DNA of 64,000 nt from Paralithodes platypus. Taxonomy: Eukaryota; Arthropoda; Malacostraca; Decapoda; Lithodidae. Shown in pieces: positions 25,101-35,941 of this stretch. The stretch is from contig CM064539.1 of assembly GCA_032716605.1 (NCBI GenBank), forward strand, positions 700,661 through 764,660. The letters are read 5' to 3'. Position 1 is the stretch's first letter; the number at the start of each line of letters is the position of its first letter. A program made the translations under genes and the position numbers. Under the pieces are notes generated by a model. It worked only from the letters and a program-made list of their open reading frames with translations, was not told where the DNA came from and made no database searches.

Positions 25101-28100
25101 CGCGCATCCCCAAGCGTAGCTGTGTTATTTACCTGTAGAATGGCATTAAGTAGAGCTCTCGAAGTCAACTGGTTCAGTTGTGATGATGATTTCATTGGAG
25201 ATAACTTACGGCAACAACAGCCACTTTACACTACTTTTCGATACTTAACAACAACATACAGGCACACACGAACAAGCGATGCTCTCCTTCTTGTGGCCGG
25301 AGATGCGGGGCGTCGGTCCAGCCGGCTGTTGTTTATATGCGTCGGACCGACGCCTCACACACCAAGGTCACAGGCTTTCAACCACTGGTACAATGTTGTA
25401 CCACCCGGGTTCCTGGGGTCAAAACAAAATGGTACACACGTGTACCAGCCGGGTTTGAAGGGTTAACAGAACGATATCGTGTTAATTGAAAATGTTGGGT
25501 TTATTATTTTCTGTTGCTCGCACTAATCTAGAATCGCATTATCTGAACTCATTTTATGCGGGACCGAACTGTATAGGAAAGTGTATGCATGTTTATGCAT
25601 TTGTATGTGTTTGTATTAGGGAGAGATGTGGATGGTTAGATAGATATAGATGGGTACAGTCGATAGATCAAGAGATATAGATATCGCAAGAGAGAGATCT
25701 ATGAAGTCAAGGGACGCAAAACAAAATGTTTTGTACTGTACTTACTGTATATATTTGTGAAATCTAATACTGTAATTTATGGTTTTCCCTCAGATGTCAG
25801 CAGTTGGTGTGTCTCTAGAACCCTTCCCCTTCCAGTACACGCAGAAAGATGCCATTCTCTATGCTCTCGGAGGTATCGTCATGTGACATTATTTTTCTGC
25901 TCACAATGAAATCTGGTATTGTAAATTGACTAAAGCGAATTGTAAATTGACTCTTTAGCGAAATGAGACATTGTATAGTTTAGTAAAATTTGCCAGAACG
26001 TCCCGGACTTCCCAAACTTGACTACTTCCTTTAACGTGACGATGGTGCGTTGTTATATGTGCGATTAGTTTGCTTGGGAAACATTAACTTGCTCATGTAG
26101 TAATGTACACCCTATGTGGTGGATTGTGTTCTTTTATTTAATAATTTTCATTTTAGTAAACGTTGTTTCCACATAGCGATTTTGATAATTTAATTTGACT
26201 TTATATTGTCCTTGTCCCAATTTTGGTTTGTTTAGTTTGCAAGTTTTACATTTTAATTAATCTATTTAATTGGTTGTTTATATAGTAAAAATTTTAAGTA
26301 CCTGTATACATTATAGTTTGTATAATGAAGTAGGTTATATTAAAATGGTTCCCTTATACAATCTGTGAAATAAGTTATTATAATGACTTCTCTTGGTTGT
26401 CAGTGGGAGTATCTACGCAGGATGAGGATGGTCTGAACTATCTGTATGAGAACAGCGAGGACTTTACCCCACTGCCAACCTTCTCTGTCATAGCTTCCCA
26501 GGCAGCCATAATGGGGGGTTCTCTCTGGTCCAAGATCTCCGGATGGTCACCCGATCTTACCAAGGTGGGTGGCACGGTGTCTCAACTACTTTTCATCATG
26601 TGTACCAAAATATTGATACACTGTACGCTGAAGGTCAACGAGGTGAACAGTAAGGTCATGGGTTTTTACGAGGGTTGTAGTCATTGAATGTGAGGTGAGG
26701 TTGAATGGTCAGGTACACATTGCAGTGTTGTATCTCTCACTCTTGTTCCTTGTGTTATAGTAGCCCCAAGATGCCCTTTATGGGAATCTGGCAGCATCCA
26801 GGTAGTCTGCCACCTCTCTCAGGTGAGTCCAGAGATCTCTGAGTGAAGTGATGTTGAAGTTTTGTCTGCGCAGGGCAGTGTTGGGCAGTGGAGTATCAAG
26901 TGTTCTGTGTTGTCAGTAGGATGTTGACAGCAGGTGCAAGAAGAGTCTTGAGTTGGATCTATTCTGTGTTTGTAATCTTGTAATGATAGGTGATGGCTGG
27001 ACCTGAGGTGTACAAGTGTGACTCAGGTTTATCTGGGAAGTGCATTTTCTGCTAGATTAATCTTGGTAGGTGGAGAGTTTAAGATTGTAGCCTATTGTGT
27101 GGCTGCTGTCGATGGTTTGTTGGGTGAGCTATGTGTGTAAATGCTTCTATATGTTGGTGTTTGGAGGTGTGGCTGGAATGTTAATATGTATGTGATTGTA
27201 ATATTGGGCATGTGTTTGTTCCATGTCTTGAGGTTGGGGTGGATGATGTGTTACGGAGTGGCATGAGTGAAGTGGGTCGTGGGCTAGAGAGTAGGACTGT
27301 TTAAATGAGTCTTCAGAGAGAGGATTTGTATATCTGTATGTATGTCATTTGTGTTTGTGGTTTGTGTGCATCCTATTATGATTTTGAGAACTTTATTCTG
27401 AGTGATTCGTAGATTCTTTGTGTCTGTGGTTGGGGTGCATGGTGATCAGGCTTAGGATGCATTGTACTGTACATGGTTGTGCGGATATTCTGTTTGTAAA
27501 GTATGGACAGTGTTTCATTTTGTTGGCCAAACTACTTGTCTGTGAGGGTTCTGAGGGTATTTAGTATTTGTAAGGCTCTGGTGTTTGTGTTTTCTATGTG
27601 TGAAGTAAATGTTGTGTGTGTCATAGGTTACACTTAAGTAATTTAGGGGTTCGTTTAAGAGGAAGTGGTTCGTTGAGTAGTGTGACATGTGGGTGAAAGT
27701 GTGATTTGTGTCTTATCTAGGCGTTGCTGGTTGGGGGGAGGGGCGTCGACTGACTGGGGACAGAGGTGCATGGGGCGTTTCGTTCGTGGTCACCACTTCG
27801 GGGATCACGGCGTCAGGCAAAATTAGATAGATAGAAAAAGTTAGGTTTATCACATATTTTTGTTTCATCAAACAGTTGATAATTCTTTAGCTTTTATTTC
27901 TCATACTGATCATTTTGAGATCTATTTATCTCCCTTATTAATTAACAGAAATGATTGTTGATTGTTTAAATTTAATCAGTGTTCATTTTCTAATGCGATA
28001 GAATTGAAAAATAAAATATCTTTTCAACACATGAATAAAGGGACTGAAAAGGAGTCAATAAAAATTCCTCCTTTATCATTCCAGAAAGTTATTTCTACAG

Positions 28101-31100
28101 TATTTCATAATATATTTTTACGCACTTTATCGATCGCATGGACCTAACAACCTCTTCCCTCGTCCTCCCTATCTATCTATCTACTGTATCTATCTATCTA
28201 TCTACTGTATCTCCCTTATTAATGAACAGAAGTACAGTATTTGTTGTTTGATGTCTTTTTAATCAGTGCTTAGTTTCTAAATACTGTAGATATAAATTAT
28301 TCCCTCATTTTCTGTATTCGGCCGAATGTATGTTGTTTACAGCAAGCGGTGAACAATACCCATGCTGTCACTTCTCAGTGAGCTTGTCTGAAATATTAAA
28401 AGATTGGGGTATAAATTTTTTTAACATGTTTTGTGGTGATGGGCTGGTCTATCAGAGTGAGAAATGAGCGATCTCTGCCATACCCATAGCTTACTCTGAC
28501 TGTTCCTTTTACTTATATATTTTCTAGATCTCAAGTGACGGCGTCTCTTCCGTGGATTGACCTCCCAATCTACCAAGATTGGAAGCCAAAGTGTAATTTT
28601 TTTTTGTTTTTTTTTGTTTTTTTTTTGTTTTTTGCCCCCCCCCTCAGCTTTCTCTTCATAATTGCTGAAGGGCCCTGGGTGGAGTTTTGGTTTCCCGGGC
28701 GTTTCTGTCGCCCTCCTCAGCTCCCCGCCATGGAGTGGCTTCGGTCACCCATGCTTTATTGTGGTCGGCTGGGAGGGTTCTGTGAGGGCGCTCGGTTATG
28801 GCCTTGGTCTTGCTCGGGGCCTTGGGGCTGTTCGGCCAGGCAGCTTGGGGAACAACAACAACAACATATTTTAATTAACTTGTAATTTTTGCTCATTGTG
28901 AGTCACATGTATTTAAATAATTATTTTTTAAAGCCATCACTTCAGAAATGATTGAGATTACATAGAGACCAAATAACAAACATATGTACTCATTAATTAG
29001 GGAGGTAGCTAGATACAAATAAAATTAAATACAGTTGATAGAAATTACAGTTTAGAGAGAAAGCAGATGACAGGAGAAATTATAATGAATAATGTACACA
29101 AATTACTAGCAGTCTTTATCTTCTAAAGGGTCACCAAGGTTATAAGTTTTCAGTCTGTTTTCTGAAGGGTCGCCGCAGTTACAATGTTTTTGTATTTAAT
29201 TTTCCATTGTTCTATTAGTTTATTTATTAATTCTTATATATTCATTCTTTTATTCATTGCTTGACCCCCGTCGTTTCGGATGTTGCTTGTTTCATTCAAA
29301 GTATTTTCTGTATGTGAGGGGGGAAGTCTGAAACGGATTGTTAGTCTGGTTCTGCTGGGTTTCCGGATCTTCGGGGACTGAAACAGCGAGGTTTTGCTGT
29401 ACTGTATAATGTATTCTATAACTTTATATAAATATGATTATGCAGTATACTCATTCTAATTTATGTGTTTTAGTACAGCGGATAAGGAGAAAATCGTGCA
29501 CTTTTTGACTAAAGCATCATACTTTCTACATTCATACTAAGACCCAATGGGAACATTTTAAAAGGTGGAGGGAATCTGTATCTTCATGCTGGTGCCTATG
29601 GCAGCCCCTTTTCAATTAATTTCCATTAGAGTTTTGAAACACTGATTTTTGCCCTAAACTGTATACCGTGATAGAGATGTCAAACTAGTCTCAAATAACT
29701 CGTCTGGACAAGGGAAACAAATCATATTCAGACAATGTTTGGCTAAAGTTGACCGTTCAGAATTTGTTCTAAGTTCTAAGCATTTGGCGGAGGGCAACGA
29801 TATTCGAGCCCCGTTATCATTTTATGGTAACATAACAAACAACAGACCGACTTTCCGTGGGAAGTTGAGCCACGTGTGAATCCAAACCCCCAGGTTTAAC
29901 TTTTCTATCTTTAGGCGACTCGGTAGTCAAGTTCGGCATTATATTTCTGTCTGTGTTTGTGTATCAGTTGTGAGGCGAAACAAAGTTCATTCTTCGTGTA
30001 TGTGAAATTAATAACTCTGGTTCCGCTCCACGTTCCGTAACTGCCATCGTAAGTTCCATAAAATAAAGTAATTATTCAAGGCTCGTATTTGAGACCCTAA
30101 GTGCCGTCAGCCGTGCTACCAAACTTTCTAAGAATTAAGAGCTTAGCCAAGAGTTTGTATCCAAAGTGGACTTTGTTACTGCTGTTTATTTCCCTCTTCT
30201 TTCTTTTATTAGAATTTGACTCCCGTTGTATAAGTTTCGCTTAATAATTCCCATCATAACGTAACATAGTTTTCTTCTTGTGTTAACTATATCTAGTGCA
30301 TAACGTCGTACCCCTAGCCTTATATTCCCTTAACTTAGTAACGTAACTTAGTCATCTAATTTTTTAATTAAATAGAATTGCCTATCCTCCTATTCTCTAT
30401 CCCCTAGCCGACCCCACATGGTGGTCAGTACTTGGCTTCCCCAGTTTTAGAACTTCACACGACGGTCCGAGATTAACAAGTCGACCTTTCCAAATCACTG
30501 TCCCCTGTCCCCTCATAAAAACTGACCACCTTGTTTACCCAGGTCTTACCTACCGCTGTGTGTGAATGGGCTACCTCCTATCTTTCTCATGAACTTATTT
30601 TTGTTTATTCTCATCCTTATGTGTGTGTATCATTGTTTTCTATAACCTATTTAATGAATATTGAATGTTTTCAGGCATTCGTAATGTGGACTTAAGTATT
30701 TTATTCACAGGTATAAAACCCCGATAAATGTGTTACGGCGTACAGTACTGTCTACTAATGCGGATTGTATTGTAATTGCATAATTACGGAACGTGAATAA
30801 TGTGAATTTAGAATTGATAAAGACTTGGTATTTATCACAACATTACTGCGATTAGGTGTGATAAAGAACTTAGTGATTTAATGAAGTAAGACGCACATTG
30901 TGGAGAGAGTTAACAATTAAGGTTGACCTAGTGGCATTCCGACTGAGGGTGTGTAGCGAGTGTGTAAAGGCGCATATATAATGTGTGTAACGAAGGAGTA
31001 ATTTAAAGGACTTTGTGAACTCTACATAAAGCGCCTACATACAGCGCCCAACTTCCATATCAAACTGGGATCCCTCTGTAGTATTTGTAGCTTATTAAAT

Positions 31101-34100
31101 AAAACCATTTAATCAACATTTATTATCAATATTCCACTTGTGTATATTCATTGTATGTTCCTGCAGTCACACTGGGAGAACCTAGCAATTTGTATCTTCC
31201 TAAAATGGTAGGCACAGCAAAATAAATACAGTAGATAAGTAAAAAAATAAAAATAATGCCATGGCACTAGGGGGGTCACTATGTCCTAAACATTCTGTCA
31301 TTTAGTGGGTTAAGTACCGGTATGTATGATTATTTGTTAATTTTTCATGAGTAGATGAATCCGCGAGCACTAAATCCACAAAAGTGGTGGGAGTACTGCA
31401 CTTGAAATTTGTCCTAAAAATCTGATTATAATGGTTGATGGTGGTGACTATTCTTTTGTAAATTGCAAAATCTAATGTTGTGCTACTGTAGCTAAAGTAA
31501 AGAAAAATCATGTGATTTTGATATGTTCCAGTTGCTGCACGGTGAGATGTACATAGAGAACCTGGTGCCTCTGCCTCCCGCTGCCACACTATACACCTCC
31601 TCCAAGATCACCGAAGTCCTAGACAAGGGCTCGGGGGCCGTCATGATCATGGATAGTAAATACTTTGTTTTTTGTTATTCAAGATTTCAATGTTGTTGTT
31701 GTTGTTGGGATTGAGGGAAGGAAGCAACTATTACATACAGTATATACATATTGTTTTATGTTCTTTTCCACTATAGTGCATTGTAATGGCTAAGATAAAG
31801 TTGTCTTTCAGCAGTTGGAGTGTACAATAAAGTCCTGCCATAAAGACTGTCCCATCATGTCAGTCGCTAATAAACCCTTAGTCGCTAACAAACCTTTTGA
31901 GAACAGTTTTGTTTTGACTTATATAATAGATGAGGGATCCACCCAGACTGTTTGAAGAAGTTAATTTTGCACTGAATTACTCTCTGCCTTTCTCTGGAAT
32001 TACACCTAGGTGATATTTATTTCTAGCTGAATTATATGGACTCGCACGTTTACAATTATCTTTTTGGTTCAGTTTATATTAATTTCCAACCTAATATCAA
32101 TCAAAAACAATCTTAAAAAGAATTAACAAAGGGGTGAATAAACTAAAGTGCAGTTTCCCTTCTCTATATTTTTATGAAAACAATTTTATCATAATTTAGA
32201 AGCAGTTAAGAAGTTTAGTAACTCCAATTTTATACAGCTTAGGAAGGACCTCGAGCAATCAAAGAGGAAAAATATATCACAATTAACCCTTGGACTGACA
32301 CAAACCCTTTCTAATCTTCATAAAATTGTCTAATAATAACCAAAATAAAATTTATGAAAGCATCAATGTGTACTTAGAGGGTTGTATAACTTATATTGGT
32401 TATTGGTCAACTGTACAGTACTGTACTTAGAGGGTTATATAACTTATATTGGTTATTGGTCAACTGTACTTCATAAACTTTTGCTGTTATTGCCATTTTT
32501 CTCAGTCTCACATTATGTTGAAAGCAACACCCCCATGAATATTCCATTTCTCTCATTTTCAGCCCTGACCAAAGACGATAAAGGTGGAGAGGTGTCCAAA
32601 GGCCAGTGGTCGCTGTTTATTGTAGGTGAGGGTAACTTTGGAGGGCCGAGGACCGCCCAGTCTGCCGTACCCCTCATACCACACCCCTCACGTAACCCAG
32701 ACATGGTTAAGGAGTGTAAGACTGGGGTGGATCAGGTAAGAGGATTGTTGTTATCTATCCGAATTGATGTGCTTCACTAGAATTACAAAGGTCTGTCATG
32801 CAATATTTTATAAATAAATACATACATATTGTTTATTAAAATAAACAATGAATTTTACAACAGTCTTGATGCAATCCCAGCCACAAATGCAATCCCGTCA
32901 TTGTCAAGTTCCAAAGCAAGATATCACCCCTGAAGTTATCCAAGCCAGGAACACTCGAGAAGAGGATCCATTCAAAATCCACTAGGAAAAATAAAAAGTA
33001 TATTTTAAAGAGGCCTAGATACATGCACACATAACAGACATGAATGAATGTGTGAGCCCTGGTCACCCAAACGCGGCTGTGGAAACAGAAAAGTTTATTC
33101 CCAACTGCAACACAGCAGTTATGTGGGAGTCTTCAGCTCCAGCCCCACATTTCCACCTCTAGGGCCAAATATGTGACTGCTGGAAGCAGTGTTTTGCATG
33201 GATATTCCTTAGTTATTCATGCTACACAAGTCATGCTGGCAAGTCCCCTAACCCTAAATACTGGATTGAAATATTCTGGATCTTACTATAGATGTTATTA
33301 GCCAACATCAGGTACGATAATAAAGGTCAAATTTATTGCCCTTTCATGAAAACAATAACAATTTAGAACTTCATATACCTTATTTGGAAGTACAGTATAA
33401 CCTAAGTTACTATACCAGTAGTGCAATAATTACTATGTATTACAAAAGCAAACTAATATTGCTCTTTATTAAAGCATGTTGTTATCGTGTTTCTCTAACA
33501 GGCTGCCCTGTACCGTCTGTCTGGTGACACCAACCCCCTACATATTGACCCATCATTTGCTGCCATGGGAGGGTTTGCTCAGCCTATCCTTCATGGTCTC
33601 TGCTTCTACGGGGTCACAGCGCGTGCCATACTCTCTGCTTACTGCAATGGAGATGCTTCAAATTTTAAATCTGTGAAGGTGGGACAGTAAATATAAAAAG
33701 AATGGGATTAATGATGATAAGAAAATAAAAATTTGTACATAAGTTTGTAGTTAGTTATGTAGAGCAGATTAACCAGACCACTGAGCTCCATACAGAACTC
33801 TCATAGGTCTGGCACATAATTTTGTAATAGTACAGTAATAGCTAATAATAGTAAAGATGGTACAGATAAATTGGAATAGTGATAGATGTGAAGACAAAAA
33901 TGATCGAACTCATCATTGGTTAAAGGCGATGAAGGTACAGGGAAAAGAGTGAAAAAGAGGCTATAAAATTAAGAGAGAAGGAGAGAGAGAGAGCTTATAA
34001 AGGTAAGGGTAAGATATTGAATGAGAGCGAATTATTGAATGAAGAAATTAGTAATTGCGGGAGATAACGGTTGTAACTCCCTACATATTTACTTTTAAAT

Positions 34101-35876
34101 TACTGCCATGGGAAGGTTTGCCCAGCCTATCCTTCTGGTCTCTTATTGTATGGAGTCACTGCACATTCTATACTCTCAGTTTACTGTAATGGAGGATGTC
34201 AACAGAATGGAGCGTAATGAGATGAGAATGGTGAGATGGATATGTGGGGCCAGGCTACAGGATAGAATAACAAATGTTGAGCTGAGGAGACGTTTAGGTA
34301 TAAAGAGTATTAGCGAGGTGATGCGTACAAGTAGATTGGGATGGTATGGACATGTGGAGAGGATGGATGAGCAAAATTGGGTGAAAAAATGCAGGTCTGT
34401 GATTGTGGAGGGAGCTGCACCAAGGGGTGGACCGAGGAAGACCTGGGATCGGACTATACGCGCCGATCTCAAATCCAAGAACTTGACAAGTGAAGCAGCC
34501 CTTAACAGGGTTACCTGGAACGCCGCCATTAGGACAGGAGACTGAAACTGCACGTATGTGTGGAACACTCACTCTTAAAATGTTATGTATGTATGTAGGC
34601 TCCTATGTTTAAGGCTATTAAGGTAGGATAGTAAAGTACAAAGAAACTGGATTATTGATAGTACAGTATGTATGTATACATCAGTTGCTGTTTGCTGATG
34701 ACACAGCGTTGGTGGCGGATTCTGAGGAGAAACTGCAGTGAGTAGTCAAAGAGTTTGGTGTGATATGTGGGAGGAGGAAGCTGAGGGTGAACGTCAATAA
34801 AAGTAAAGTGATGGTGTGTACTAGAGGTGCTCGTAGAGTGAATCTAGATGTGAGGCTGGATGGGGAAATACTGGAACAAGTGGAGTGTTTTAAATATCTA
34901 GGAGGAATGATAAGCAGGAATGGAGGTATGGAAATAGAGGTAAAACAGAGAGTATGTGAAGGAAGGAAAGTTTTCGGAGCAATGGGCAGTATGTGAAGGT
35001 GAGAAATCTCAGAAAGAAAGTTAAAAGTGCAATGTATCAAGGGATAGTTGCACCATCAGTGATGTATGGGGCTGAGACATTGGCTCTGAAGACAAAGGAG
35101 AGAAGAAAGCTGGATGTGATGGAGATGAGCTGCTTGAGGAGTATGTGTATTTACCTAATTTTATTTACCTAATTGTAGTTTACAGGAGTTGAGCTAAGCT
35201 TGTGCTGTCCCGTCTCCTGGTCTACTTTCATCCAATTTTTTCCATTTGTCAATACATCTATAGGGGAAGCTAAACTTCCTGATATTGTTCTTGCAGGTAG
35301 TTTTTTTTACTTTGTAGCTGTGGCCTCTAGTTATTCCTGTATCCATAATTATTATATCCTCCCTATCCAGCCTCTCCAGCCCTAGGGTACATTTGTTCAT
35401 CATTATCTTGTCTCTCCTCTCTCTCCTCTCTTTTAGACTTGGTAGATTTAAATTGTCTAGCCTCCCTTCATATGGAAGTTCTCTGAGACTTGGAACCAAT
35501 CTAGTAACTGCTCTCTGGATTTTTTCTAACTTGTGAATATGCTTCTTAAGATGCAGGGACCACACCACTGCTGCATACTCCAGTCTTGGTCTTATCATAC
35601 TTTTTATGATGTTTGCTAACATGTTATCATCCAAGTAGTTTAGAGCAACGTTCATATTCCCGGCCATTGCATACATTCCGCTAAAGAGCTTGTTAATATG
35701 TTTCTCTGGCAACAAGTTATCTTGTATAATCAACCCTGAGTCCTTTTCTTTTTCTGAAAAATGTGAATAGCTGAAATTTCAAACCCCATGAATTTCATTT
35801 TAGAAAAAGTTCACTTATATATATATATATCTATATATATATATATATATATATACTGTATATATATATATATACA

Positions 35877-35941
<65 letters not shown>

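Noticed and set aside
29334..29406. Fourth pogo-type element (GTTTTGCTG-TA)
   Set aside because: Only one candidate end with a TA is visible; no inverted partner in the intron, so it is mentioned only as a possible remnant.
29900..31200. Solo LTR
   Set aside because: TATA-like and polyadenylation-like signals are suggestive, but TG...CA borders, target duplication and primer site could not be fixed.
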